A DNA stretch of 40,000 nt. It comes from Terfezia claveryi (lineage: Eukaryota; Ascomycota; Pezizomycetes; Pezizales; Pezizaceae). The stretch lies in assembly GCA_015179025.1 (NCBI GenBank), contig WHUX01000300.1, positions 7,501-47,500 on the forward strand. Direction: 5' to 3'. Position 1 is the first letter of the stretch; each line of letters starts with the position of its first letter. Under the pieces are notes generated by a model. The model saw nothing but the letters and a program-made list of their open reading frames with translations. It had not been told where the DNA came from and ran no database searches. The translations under genes were made by a program, and so were the position numbers. Shown piece after piece: positions 22,943 to 36,602 of this stretch.

Positions 22943-23712
22943 TCATGCAGCAGGAACAATAATCAAGCGACGCCAACGCATATAGAACAACAAAGTCTCA
23001 TATGCTTCCTCCGTATATCGCGCACTATAAGACCCCTGCCTAGAAACAGTTTCAGTCAGTACTTGTGGTCCCCATAGATTTTGCAGAAAATAACGCCTCC
23101 CATGTGCACGACAATTTTGAATAGCTGCTTCCGCCTGAGCCCTTAAACCAATAGAAACATCAGTCCTACGGGTATCAAAATATTCACTAGGAAGATAAAC
23201 ACTGCCAGGCAAAACAGGAACAGGATCAGCTTGACGATACGCAGGCTCCCGTAAAGAAATAGCTCTACGGCGAAAAGGTCGAAGTAAAACAAGAGCTTGA
23301 TCACTTTCAGGGATAGGCTGATCAGAACGCCGAGTAACAGTAGAAAAAACATGATTAACACAATTCAAAACACCAGTAGGAGTAAAAAGTGCAGCTTGTT
23401 CCCGTGAAGAAACAGCAGCACGCAATGCTTCCTCGCATTCAGAATCGAGAGCTATGCGTTCGTTCTCTAACATATTCCGTAATTGTTGAAGATCGGTAAA
23501 GAGGTAACTCGGACAGAATGTCATAGTAGGGAATGGACGATTGGATGGAGAAGTTTCAACACTATCACCAGTTGCACCACTTCCAGTTGCACCACTTCCA
23601 TTTGCACCACCTCCAGAGGATCCACCACCGCCAGGTCGAGGCTACAAATAAAAATTAGTAAGAATCAAAAAGAAAACAAACGAAAAGAAATACTTACTCG
23701 TAAATGCTCCAT
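22943..23712 (-). CDS. Unknown 237-aa protein with Gly-rich N-terminus, unit B, intact
   Basis: A 5-codon first exon (23698-23712, MEHLR) joins exon 2 (22943-23641) across a 56-nt intron (GTAAGT donor, TACTAAT branch, TGTAG acceptor, phase 0). The exons total 714 nt. The N-terminus is a flexible Gly/Ser segment of about 25 residues with GSGATG repeats, followed by a mostly helical-looking region with many Arg and Ala (LENERIALDSECEEALRAA), Pro-rich linkers, and a C-terminus rich in Tyr, Arg and Trp. There is no known motif. It lies just downstream of the coiled-coil 125-aa gene on the same strand, and both may come from one transcript. A structural role is possible from the neighbourhood but unproven. 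Confidence 0.75.
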
Positions 23713-23769
23713 AATGGAAATGAAGAAAAGAAAGTAAAATAGAAAATAAAAAATATCAAAAAAACTTAC

Positions 23770-24147
23770 TCATATAGAAGATGCAACCCCCTGTAAAATA
23801 CGAGTCAGAGCATCGAGTTTACCACTAATATCCAACATCGTGGCTCCAAGATTCTCCAACCGTATATCAAAACCGTCAAGCCGACGTTCAACCAATTGAA
23901 GACGACCTTCAATCAAACACATACGGTTCCCAAGTTGGTCTTCTACTGCTTGTAACCGATCTCCAAATTGATCCCGAGTTGGAAGTTGTTCAAGCTTATT
24001 AGATGCACTCTCCATTCGATGAGCAAATTGAAAGACTACATTACTTAAAATATGTAGCCCATCTTCGATCGAAGGAGCAGATTCGTAAGCGTCTTGACGA
24101 ACCTGAATTTCATCGGCAACAGTGGTTTGGCTATCTGGAGTAGACAT
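23770..24147 (-). CDS. Coiled-coil 125-aa protein, unit B, intact
   Basis: Starts MSTPDSQTTVADEIQ. Residues about 55-118 have regular heptads of Leu, Val and Ile with Arg, Asp and Glu (DRLQAVEDQLGNRM, RLQLVERRLDGFD), a clear coiled coil. There is no signal peptide or membrane segment. The stop TGA sits directly against a good splice donor (ATATGA, then GTAAGT), so the transcript probably continues through an intron into the 237-aa gene, whose ATG is 58 bp downstream. It may be an oligomerising or stalk-base protein. Confidence 0.75.
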   Translation of the reverse strand: MSTPDSQTTVADEIQVRQDAYESAPSIEDGLHILSNVVFQFAHRMESASNKLEQLPTRDQFGDRLQAVEDQLGNRMCLIEGRLQLVERRLDGFDIRLENLGATMLDISGKLDALTRILQGVASSI

Positions 24148-24204
24148 TTTGATTATAGAACATAAAAAAGCAGGACAACAAAAAAAGATATATATAACAA
24201 AAAA

Positions 24205-24820
24205 CGGCCCCTTTTTTTTCGGATAAAAGTGTGTCTGACCTGCCGCGTGGGGGACCCTCCCACCCTACGCTACGCTCCGGGGGGCCCCCCCTCTCCGCTA
24301 CGGTCAGGCTTCAGTGAAATATATCAAGGGACTCGTCGCTCGGGCCCCACAAGGGGGACCCATCTCGCTCCTAGCTAATGCACCTAATAATTGGGGGGAC
24401 CCCGCGCTAGTCACGAATAGATATGCTTGTTGGCAGGCGCAAAGGGACCCACTCAACTTTTGTTCCCTCCCTCCGCTACGCTCCGGGGGGACCCCAAGAC
24501 AAAAGTCTCGGGGTCCCAATGAGCGTGAACAAAAGATATATATAAAGTGATAAGGCTACCGGGCATATATCCCTCCCTCCCATTAAAGTGGTAGCATGAG
24601 GGCTTCGCCCTTCGCTGCAAATACATATACAGAGTTGGGGTAGTAAATAACTTCGCAAGATGAATCCAACATGCTCGCGGGCGGGTCCCCCCCCCCTTTC
24701 GCTTCGCTACAGGGGGTCCCCCCCCGCCCTAGCTCTCAGCGTTCGCGGCGGAGGGGGGTTACCTCCGCTTCGCTCCGGAGACACCCCCCTACCCCCTTGC
24801 TCACTCCAACCCGTTCGCAT
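24205..24820. repeat. GC-rich hairpin cluster region, unit B
   Basis: Same clusters as unit A. The best hairpin has arms 24489-24500 and 24505-24516 (one mismatch in 12). Confidence 0.65.
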
Positions 24821-24991
24821 TACTAATTTAATATTTTACGATTGGATAGAATCAACGACAATTAATTAAAAATAAGAAAAAGAATCAGATAAGAATTACA
24901 CCACTCGACAACTAAAAAAAAGAAATGTCCACTACAAAAATAAAAAAAAAATCAGATAAAAAAGATACACCACGTGATAATGAAAGATGAC

Positions 24992-26033
24992 CTAATCACA
25001 ATGACAATTCTCACGTGGTTGTGCACAACCTCGACAATTATCAGTCTCCCAGTCCTGCCCATCGACAATATAACGTGCCTCCTCTCGATGACGATCACAA
25101 TGACAATCACCCATATTGATGGCAAGACGTGAAAGAATGACATAATGTCGATGAAGAGAAGGCAATGCCATAAACAAAAACGCAGTACGAGAATCACGAT
25201 CACGAAATAAAAACAACTGATGACGTAATTCAAGGATACAAAGACGAGTGAAAGGACAAATATCAGAAGAATAAAAAGAATTAAGCTTTAAAGAAAGCTC
25301 ATTAGAAAGGTCTACCAATCGGAATGAATGACTGGATCCTTCCCTTTCGATCGGGATGGTGATCCCTGTTCCCAAACGACGGGGGGACTGGGAACGACGG
25401 GGCGCGAGGGAAAACGGCCAGAAGTTGTCATAGATTTCTGAACCTTGAAGGTTTCCCGATTCACCTGGCGCCTCCCTTGCCAATACTTCCTGTTGCTCTG
25501 CCAAAATTGGGCAAATTGAATCGACGATAGAGCTATTCGGGTGCTCATTTGATTCATTACAGTTTCGTCGAGAACCGTGTTGGACGGAATAAACCGCAGG
25601 GGTTGCTGAACAAGAAATTGATCTTGATTAATAAGCAACAATATAAAATAATCAATGAAGAAAACGTACCATAAGCATCATATATATCCTTATCGGAGAG
25701 TCCATCGTTATATTCATCATCTTCACGGTCAACATCAATTGGATTATCTGAGGACCCTTCAGCTAAAAGCATCTCGGCATCAGAAATTTCTTGACAATAA
25801 TCGGTCTCTTGTGTGGATGAAAAAGAAGACGGTATAGGAGGACTAGAAGTTGGAACATCGTTGTAAGCAGCCAAAGTATTTAAATTCGTATGATCACTTA
25901 ACGATACTCCACCAACAGTACTTATAGACGGAGTTGGAGAAGAAGAATTATCAATATTAGCTGTAAGACATCTAATTAAATGTCCAGTTCGTTCGACAAT
26001 ATCTTCGCCGTAAGAAGAAGCAGCTTCAGACAT
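24992..26033 (-). CDS. 325-aa protein with Cys/His-rich C-terminus, unit B, intact
   Basis: Exon 1 (25670-26033) and exon 2 (24992-25605) join over a 64-nt intron (GTACGT donor, TATTAAT branch, TTCAG acceptor), giving 326 codons. The start MSEAASSYG at 26033 was chosen because the longer frame upstream runs through a separate 53-nt 5'-leader intron. The N-terminal half is Ser/Pro-rich and acidic, with NPIDVDREDDEYNDG near 100; the middle is basic (PRRSQSPRRLG, resembling an NLS). The last 40 residues have CHCD at 289-292, CRGC at 312-315 and CHCD at 322-325, a likely zinc-binding module. A nuclear regulatory protein is possible but the family is not recognised. Confidence 0.75.
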
Positions 26034-26291
26034 AGTAACGTAAAGCGTAACGTAAAATGGAGAGTAAAATATAGCGTGCGATGTATAGATACCGAGAATT
26101 CTAGTAAGAAAATAGTTAGAACGAAACAATAAGGGGTTAGATCAATTACTTACGAAGAGAGACTAGAAGAAAGTTAATACAAAGAGAGAAAAGTGTAAAT
26201 ACAGTTTAGGAATAGATGGTGTTTTATAATTAATATTAGTAAATAAAGAATTATATAATGACGTAGTTACAGAAAAACTTAATATATGTAT

Positions 26292-27256
26292 GTAAGCACT
26301 AATGCACGTTTAGTATCTCTAGGTAAGCACTAATGCACGTGGAAGTACGTTTAGTATCTCTAGGTCAGCACTAATGCACGTGGAAGTACGTTTAGTATCT
26401 CTAGACGTACATGCAGTTGGTATTCTTTACTAAATATGGAATCCGTAAGCACTAATGCACGTTTAGTATCTCTAGGTAAGCACTAATGCACGTGGAAGTA
26501 CGTTTAGTATCTCTAGACGTACATGCAGTTGGTATTCTTTACTAAATATGGAATCCGTAAGCACTAATGCACGTTTAGTATCTCTAGGTAAGCACTAATG
26601 CACGTTTAGTATCTCTAGGTAAGCACTAATGCACGTGGAAGTACGTTTAGTATCTCTAGACGTACATGCAGTTGGTATTCTTTACTAAATATGGAATCCG
26701 TAAGCACTAATGCACGTTTAGTATCTCTAGGTAAGCACTAATGCACGTGGAAGTACGTTTAGTATCTCTAGACGTACATGCAGTTGGTATTCTTTACTAA
26801 ATATGGAATCCGTAAGCACTAATGCACGTTTAGTATCTCTAGGTAAGCACTAATGCACGTGGAAGTACGTTTAGTATCTCTAGACGTACATGCAGTTGGT
26901 ATTCTTTACTAAATATGGAATCCGTAAGCACTAATGCACGTGGAAGTACGTTTAGTATCTCTAGACGTACATGCAGTTGGTATTCTTTACTAAATATGTA
27001 ATCCGTAAGAACTAATGCACGTTTAGTATCTCTAGGTAAGCACTAATGCACGTGGAAGTACGTTTAGTATCTCTAGACGTACATGCAGTTGGTATTCTTT
27101 ACTAAATATGGAATCCGTAAGCACTAATGCACGTTTAGTATCTCTAGGTAAGCACTAATGCACGTGGAAGTACGTTTAGTATCTCTAGACGTACATGCAG
27201 TTGGTATTCTTTACTAAATATGGAATCCGTAAGCACTAATGCACGTTTAGTATCTC
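26292..27256. repeat. Satellite array, unit B
   Basis: Same number and order of units as in unit A, with near-identical sequence. Conservation of the exact unit order between A and B shows the two arrays have not expanded or contracted independently. Confidence 0.9.
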
Positions 27257-27315
27257 AAGATATAACCATAAGCACTAAATACTAATCACAAGCTAATAAT
27301 CGGCCCAACTTGTTC

Positions 27316-27581
<266 letters not shown>

Positions 27582-27747
27582 ATGTTTTTTTCGGCATGGG
27601 GTGCTGTGAATAAGTGTATATATATGACCATTAGTTCCCGCACTAATTATTCCCATCTCCACATCAACGGTACCTGAACAAAGTCTCCGAGAACCTTAAC
27701 TCTATTCATTTACATCTCCATATTCTTCCTCCCATCGAATATCTACA

Positions 27748-29351
27748 ATGCCTTCTCGTTCTCAAAGATTTATTACTCCTACCGGATGGACGGAAGAAAC
27801 ACTACAAAAAGTTATGCTTGCGCTATGCAATGCATACTTCTTCCTGGTAACCGATATCCTTAATGCACCTCACACGCTGATATTGCCCTGTGACGATATA
27901 ATGCGCAACAGATTAGTTTCATACGGAAACAATATAAATTCAGGAAGAATACAACTAAAAGATACATTAATCGGTCTCGTAGGTAGTGGGAAAAGGGAAA
28001 AAATAAAAAAACTATTAACCGAATTATCTAAATTCGGTCCCGATAAGTTAGTGTCGAAAATCAATGCAATGTATGCCGGTAAGTAAATAAATCAAACTTA
28101 TATTAAATACAAAAAGACTAACGATATAAAAAACAATAGGTTTGTTTGTCGTAGAATGTATTGCACAAACATACAACACCCCACTCCCAAGAAGCATCAG
28201 AACACATGCCGAAAAAGCTGTATTCCATGCAAGCGCAAGTACAAATACCATCACAAGAAACCGTGTTCTACGAACCGGTAATTTAAACGAAAAGATTCAA
28301 CAACGACACGGTCAAAAAATGTTAAAAGAAATCGATCTTTTCTGGAAACGAACATGGGTATTTCTAGATACCATTATATGGGGGGATCTTACAAGATCCC
28401 AAACAATAAGAGATGGGTCTCCAATGATGGTCGTAGGAATGAGGATAGACGGAGAAGTATTTCAATCGGTATGTAATAATATATATAAAAATTATAAATG
28501 CATTATACTAATTATAATCCAGAGACGCATCAATATCAAACGAGAACGGGAAGAGGAAGAGGAAGATAATAGTGATAAGGAAAACGTGGGAAAGAGAAGA
28601 AAGGTGGAGCCCGTTAACGTAAGTAACTTACCCAAAAAAAATAATTAAAATTATACTAATATATTTTAAAAACAGGCAATTACAAGACGTGAACCACTGG
28701 TAGAAAGACCACAATTGTCAGTGGGATGGAAAGGGAGCCTCCGTCGAGATGGATGGAGGTTCGTTAAGTACAAAAAGGGGGACAATAAGGTCAGGGGTAT
28801 CAAGAGGGAGCCGTTGGAAGAGGAGGAATCAGATTGGGAAGTAGAACTTCCTCCGGTGTCGAGTTTTTTGGGGGGGAGACCAACACCGGTATGTAATAAC
28901 TTATACTTATTACAATTTGAATTAAACTAACTAAAATACAGGATCGTCCGGTACCAAACGCTTCGCCGGTGGAGCCTTTGGAATATGACCTAGGAACCGA
29001 AGAAGGGTTCCAGAGGTTAAGAGGGATGGAAAACAGTGAAGGAGATAGTGGGTGGTATAGTGGGTTGAGGGACTTAAGGGAGCAGGAAAGATTGACAACG
29101 GGTCCAGGGTGGTGGTTAAGATAAATGGTAAACGGATAGGAGGAAATACTACAAGGGTTTTTTTTTATTTAATTATTTCCGTTTACTTAAGTTTTTTTAA
29201 CTTTTATATTTTTTATTTTTTTATACGTTAGGAGGAAAATAAAGAGAAGGATAGGAAGGATAAAAAGAATAAGAGGGACAAGACGAATTGGTTTAAAGAC
29301 ATGGAATTACTTTTAACAGTATCAGCGGTATTTAAAAATGTAAGGAAATAA
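27748..29351 (+). CDS. Six-exon gene, nuclear-type protein of about 433 aa, unit B
   Basis: Exons 27748-28078, 28140-28468, 28523-28618, 28676-28888, 28942-29156 and 29232-29351. Introns of 53-75 nt have GTAAGT/GTATGT donors and CTAAC/TACTAAT branches, except the last (GTTTTT donor). Exons 1-4 join in frame without change; exon 5 has two extra G's near 29107. Residues 1-220 are a folded-looking, mostly helical domain (MPSRSQRFITPTGWTEE...) with no known motif. Exon 3 has an acidic run followed by VGKRRKVEP, an SV40-type NLS. Exons 4-5 are charged with many Trp, and exon 6 is Lys-rich. It is the only plus-strand gene besides the CxxC/Rep pair. Nuclear location is inferred; function unknown. 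Confidence 0.7.
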
Positions 29352-29454
29352 AATAAATAGAAAGAAAAGAAAGACATAAATTAGTTAACGAACACAGGAT
29401 AGATTTCTATCACCCGAAATACATGACCAAACCGTAAATAAAAAATAAAAAAAA

Positions 29455-30986
<1,532 letters not shown>

Positions 30987-31110
30987 CTATAGCAAAAATA
31001 AAGTGGACAATAAAGAAAAATAAAAAAAAAGAACAAAGAAGAAATATATAAAGAAATTAAAAAAAGCGATAAGATATATATATGAGAAAATAACAGATAA
31101 AAAAAAGAAA

Positions 31111-31744
31111 TTAAGTAGAATCCGATGAAGTACCAATAACTAGATCCACACGAAACTTATCTACTGCAACGTCATCCATATCAAAATCATCCCCTAGAGG
31201 AACAGCAGGAGATGCAAAAATAATAGGTTGATCCTCCGCCACATTTTGTGGTTGGTCAAGTTGTTCTCCAACACAATCCATATCCTCCACTTCTTCCAAT
31301 ATACCGGTAACCAATGGCGACAAAACCCCACCAGGTAAATCTTCAACCCGAACATAATAAAATAAAAAAGTAGACAAAGAAACATGAGAAGAAAGAGGTC
31401 GTGAGATAACCGGACCAAAATAAAGACTATGTTGCTCCATCATCAACTCATACGTATACTTTAAGCTGACATAATAGTTATGTAAAAACCTAACAATATT
31501 AGTAAAAAGAATAAAAGGAAATAAAAAAGGAAGAGAACAAACTTTGAATCCCTAAAGTAAGGAAAGCGCTCGGGAATAGAAGAAATAAAAGCAGGAGTAT
31601 ATATTTCAGAAAGGGGAGTATCGCGAGGAACAAAAGAGGGAGTAAGATGAAACATAGAAGGAGTAAAAATAAAATCATCGTAAGAAGGAAATGAACCGAA
31701 TGAGAGCTCTCGTTCATAAAGAACTCGTAAGATTGATCGACCAT
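31111..31744 (-). CDS. Unknown 193-aa protein, unit C (frameshifted near start)
   Basis: Exon 1 about 31543-31744 and exon 2 31111-31489. One A is missing in codon 6-7 (ctcgtaagat against ctcgtaaagat), which throws the start codon out of frame with the rest. Exon 2 is open. Confidence 0.7.
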
Positions 31745-31840
31745 AACTTAAAAGAATTAAGAATAAAAGAAAAAGAGAAAAGAAGAAAAAGGGGAAGAAG
31801 GAATATAATATATATATATGAAAAAAAAAGCAATATAAAA

Positions 31841-32750
31841 TCATGTATTACGATAGGTAGTAGTAATGTTAAATCCATTAAGAAATCTACCACCACCAAG
31901 AACAGTGGTCATCCCATCGTGATGAAAATCAATAGAAACAACCCAATAAATAGGCAATTGCAGACTGGTAGTTTCGGCAGCGTTCATATAAGTAATGCTT
32001 GTTCAATAGGAGCACTAAAAGTATAACGTTGCTTAAATCTACCTCGGTAAGGAAGATATCCAACACTGTTGTCAATAGTACCCGTATCAAAAGAATAGGA
32101 CATTTTTCATTAATGTATGCCCCAATAAAGTACCATCAACGCTATCAACCTCACGACCACCATTAACTGTAGGCCGGCTTTGAAAAGGCCCAAGCGCCGA
32201 ATATAAGCCTTGCATGTTTGTAGTATTAGATGAACCCCGTGAAAGATGATAACCAAAAACAGGATAAACGCCTCGTAAACTAAAAAAAAATTAGTATAAA
32301 ATATAAAAGAAGAAAAGTTAGACATACGGAAAAGCCGCAATGGTGAGAGCCTGGGTGGGCTGAAAACATAACACCCTTAAACTATATGATACAGTAGAAG
32401 AAACAATAAATCTTAATGTACTAGTTAGAGCAAACGCCCTCTTGCGAAGTCCTTATTCCTTCTTCAGCGCCAGGAACACCGGCAACAAGTCGTGGCAAGA
32501 TAGTAACAGCTGGCACAATAAACGTTCCATTATTAGAAGATTCTGTGGTGGGTGCAGATTCACTGAAATTAAAATCAATATGTTCTTTAGCTCCCCCAGT
32601 AGTTTCATCAATTAACTGAGAAAGACTATAAGCAACAAAACGATGAGTTAGCTCTCTAGGATTTGGGCCTAAACCTCGTCGACCTGTCTGGGAAAGCGGA
32701 TCGGTCCTTGGACCGTAACGACCAGCTCGGGTACGTAAATAACGAGACAT
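31841..32750 (-). CDS. Capsid candidate, unit C (several frameshifts)
   Basis: Same gene with at least four one-base indels: an extra C near 32437, and lost bases near 31992, 32091 and 32128. The intron signals are kept. As three of the four fall in short homopolymers, errors are more likely than decay, but the cluster is denser than in units A and B. Confidence 0.65.
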
Positions 32751-32945
32751 TTAACTATGATAATTCGATGAGCGCCGTTTGCGGAATGAAGATTTTGAAC
32801 CGCGACCGGTAGAAGCTCTATTACTATATGAGCGGCGAGTATAACGGCGGCGAGGAGTATAACGGCGTCGATTAGGATATCTAGAACCAGAATAACGACC
32901 ACGATTAGGTGCAGCAGAATCGTTAATAATCAAGGTAGTAACCAT
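32751..32945 (-). CDS. Small Arg-rich protein (64 aa), unit C
   Basis: Identical to the unit A and B copies. It stays intact although the neighbouring gene in this unit has four indels. Confidence 0.65.
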   Translation of the reverse strand: MVTTLIINDSAAPNRGRYSGSRYPNRRRYTPRRRYTRRSYSNRASTGRGSKSSFRKRRSSNYHS

Positions 32946-33609
32946 AGATAAATGTAGATATCCGAAGTTGGATACAAAACAAAATATCGAAAAGAAAAGA
33001 GGATATGAAACAGTAAAAAAAATAAGATGAAGGAAAATACTACAGATACTTATAGAAAATTAAATGGAAATGATACTGTAAGTATAAGAATAAACTAGGG
33101 TTAGGGGAAACCCGTAAAAATAAGGGTTAGGGGAAACCCATAATATCGTAAAAAACGATAATTAAAAATACAATAAGAAAAAAAAATTGTATAGAAAAAA
33201 AAAATCATTCGGCACGTGCAAATATGATATCATAAATAATAATTCGAGGTGGCCAATGGGCACGTAGCAAAGCTAGAAAAAGCCGAATGTGTTTGCCCGG
33301 CGTTAATGCATGGTTCTCAATATATTGATCACGCGCATTTTTCATACATGGTTATCAACAAGTTGATTACGCGTATGAATCACATGTTAAAAAAAAACAT
33401 GTGACATTTCCTACGGAAATTATCCACTCACGTGGATTATTCACTCATGTGAATTAACCCATCTGATGGGTTATGGCCACCATATACCTTCCGGTAGGGA
33501 AGAAAAAAAAACGGAAACATAAAAAAAGAATGTTTCCTAGGCTACAACCCTGAAGTTGAAAGCATGGTTCTCAATATATTGATCACGCGCATTAGATTGT
33601 AGCCGCGCG

Positions 33610-33659
33610 CGGACAAACAGTCTGTGTAATATTAACTCCGTGCACAGACTGTTTGTCCG
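33610..33659. other. Stem-loop 1, TAATATTAA, unit C
   Basis: Unchanged copy (arms 33610-33626 and 33643-33659). Confidence 0.75.
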
Positions 33660-34307
33660 ACACGCGCAAAAACGTGTAAAGAAAGTCTGTGCAGGCGATC
33701 TTCCCTTTTCCCCATTGTAAATAACAATAAAAATAATAAATAAAAAAAAAAAACCTTAACACTCGAAGCGCTAAGGGGCACTAAGGCCAAATACTTACCA
33801 AAAAGACAGGGATAGCAAGAAGGATAAACCACTTGCTATCTTGGCAAGCCAATAACTACATTGAAAACAATGAAAACTATCACGAAATTCAAATTACAGA
33901 AGACCAGAACTAACATCCCGGGAAAGACCCCAAAAACATCACAAACAGAGGTAATTTTCCGTCTGATGACGGAAAAATAGGGTGACCCGAGCAAACAAAA
34001 GTATGAAAGAAATTATCGGTTGCAAGGGGGGGGTCAGGGAGTTTTTATAATCACTAACAAAAGATACTTAAAGTACCTACACTTGGCACATTTTTACGTG
34101 GGGCAGATGAAGGGCAGACGTGGGCATATGAGCATCTGCCCCACGTAAACGTGTTTTTTTCAAACGTTAAAAGAACCACAAAAACACCCCGAAAAGTATA
34201 GAAAGAAAACCAGTTCTGCCATAAAACAGATAACGGTCTACAAGTCAATTTTTTGTATGAAAAAAAAAAGGTACAAAAGGTACAAAATTTATGTTTTGTA
34301 TGGGGCA

Positions 34308-34352
34308 GGGCGGATCGCCTAGTAATATTAATAGAGGATAGGCGATCCGCCC
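34308..34352. other. Stem-loop 2, TAATATTAA, unit C
   Basis: Unchanged copy (arms 34308-34320 and 34340-34352). Confidence 0.7.
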
Positions 34353-34491
34353 CAACTCCTAGGAGAGCGTGACTTCCAAGATTTGTAAGCCAAGTATAAC
34401 ACGAAAAAAAAAATAACAAAAGAAGTCGCGAGCGAATAGAATGTAAACATCACAGTAACCTCCAACATACCTAACCCTCAAAGAAAAAAAA

Positions 34492-34719
34492 ATGCCAGCA
34501 GAGTGTCCACAGTGCCGAAGAATATTGATCCCAAGGTGTGGCAGTTTGATAGATACAAATAGCCCGCTTTGTATGAACTGTGAAGCATCACTTCCTCCGA
34601 TACCGCCTTCTTCACTCATCGAGAGCGAAGAATTCCCAGATTTTATCGAGTGGGTAGAAAACCCAATACACAAATTCTTCTTCCTTAGTCTACTCGCATA
34701 CCACCTTTCTCAGCAATGA
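34492..34719 (+). CDS. Small CxxC protein (75 aa), unit C
   Basis: Identical to units A and B, although the Rep gene it overlaps is diverged in this unit. Confidence 0.65.
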   Translation: MPAECPQCRRILIPRCGSLIDTNSPLCMNCEASLPPIPPSSLIESEEFPDFIEWVENPIHKFFFLSLLAYHLSQQ

Positions 34720-36471
34720 GTGAATTTATCCTTCAGGACGCAGAAATGTCAGGAAGTGAAAGAGACCATGAAGATAACCCCCTATTTTTTAATGACGGAT
34801 GGGAAACATCATCTTCCGACAACCGATTCATTGACGACGAAAATGAAGGAGAAAAAAAAGAAAAAGGGAAAAAGAGGAAAGAAAGAGAAATTTAGATACA
34901 CCGGATAAACGAGAGGGAAGTAGGAAGAAAAAAAGAGGCGGACAGTTCAGAATATTGGAAGATAGTAAAGAGAAGATGAAGGTGGGACATCGGAAGGGAC
35001 GGAGACAGGGAAACGCTGAAGGAAATAGTCAAAGTGAATTAAACAAAGAGAAAGAAGGTACGCAGAATTTAAGTATGCAATTAAATAATAAAAAATCTAA
35101 TACAAAAAAAAACAGAAAGAGAAGAATACTTAAGAGATGTATTACCAGAAGAAGGAGCAATAGGTAAATCAAAAAAACCGGAAGAAAAGGAAAAAAAAGA
35201 GATGAAGCCGTTAAGAAGTCGATACATTTTCTTAACGTATCCTCAAGCGGACGAAGATGCGAAAGCAATGCTACAGGAGTTATATAAGACAAAATACCCC
35301 CCAATGCGTTACTACGGATGTAAGGAAGACCACGAAAAGACAGGGGGAAAACACTTTCACTTCCTGATGGATATTGGAACGACGAAGTGTGGATCAGCAC
35401 CAAAGATCAAAGGAAAGAACGCCCATAAAACTTGGGACATCATGATCAACGGAAAAATATATCACCCAAATATCGCACCAGTACGTGATATGATAAAGCG
35501 TGGCACTACATCGACAAATGTAACGATATAAATCACCGAAAACACGGTCCAGGCGAAACTTTCGGTGACATGAAAGATCAGTGCTCAAGTAAGTAGGCCA
35601 TGTTCAACAAAACAAATGGCACCACATCATAAGTGCAGATACGAAAGAAGATTTCTTCGAACGTATGAAACAGATGGACCCGGAAAGTTATGTCAAAAGT
35701 TTGCAAATGTTACAGCATATGCGAGAGAAAAATACCCCGAAAAAAAAAAAGAGGTTTTCAAACCAAAGATTGAAAACCGAAGACCATGGAGACGAATATC
35801 AGAGATAGAAGACTATCTTGATATTTTCGTAAGGTCAAAATACTTGGGAAGACAAATTGTACGTATAAAATCTATTACAAAAAAGAATAAAAACTAAAAA
35901 GAAATAGTCACTTTGTATTATCGGAGGAACGCAACTCGGAAAAAGTGAATTTGTTACGCAGTTGGGCCCACAATTCGTTATGTCAAACGAATGGAATGCC
36001 AACAGATTCGAAGAAAAACCTCCATTAATTCACATCCAAGATGTCGAAGCATGGAATATGCCCCCAGGTTTAAAACAGCTAATCCAAGGACAAAGTTTCG
36101 ACTATAACGGCAAATATCAAAAAGGTAAATTATATTACGGAGGTGCACCATGTATATTTACTTTAAACTATGACCTCAGGCAAAACCAAGGTCTAAAAGA
36201 AATCCCGGAAGAAAGATGGCTACGGGAAAACGTGATATTTGTCAATTTAGGAGAAACACCTTTATTCTTGAAAGAGGGCGAAGAAGATAGATTATGGAAA
36301 GCACAAGAGATGGAAAATTGGGAAGATTACGGAGGAGGTTACAGTTGTCCGAAAGTTTTCGAACAACTAAGGAAAAAACTATGGGAAGAAAGAAAAAGGG
36401 CAGTAGAAATAATAGAAAGAATATGGGAGGAAAAAAAGGAAAAAAAAATAGTAGAGAACGTCAAAGAATAA
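34716..36471 (+). CDS. rep: CRESS-DNA Rep, unit C: diverged copy with broken 5' half
   Basis: Exon 1 about 34716-35858, intron 35859-35907, exon 2 35908-36471. The 5' half has many indels, several outside homopolymers (for example near 34894, 34967, 35491, 35594 and 35700), so no continuous endonuclease can be read. The helicase exon is fully open, yet differs from units A and B at some 15 positions, mostly third codon bases, with a few changes of residue (I to M, SC to GY, M to I). That is what a separately evolving allele under purifying selection looks like. Whether the 5' half is a pseudogene or poorly sequenced cannot be decided here. Confidence 0.85.
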
Positions 36472-36602
36472 TGATAGTAAATAAAAATGAAAGTAAATAA
36501 ACGAAAAAAAAAAAAAAATTTCCATCCATCAAAGATATGTAACGTAACAGTTACCTAAACCACAAAAAAGATTGACCAAAGTAACAATGACAAACACAAT
36601 CA

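Larger units (their letters stand above)
32946..34491. other. Gene-free control region with candidate origins, unit C
   Basis: Same elements as units A and B. The control region stays essentially substitution-free up to the start of the diverged Rep tract about 400 bp downstream of its end. Confidence 0.75.
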
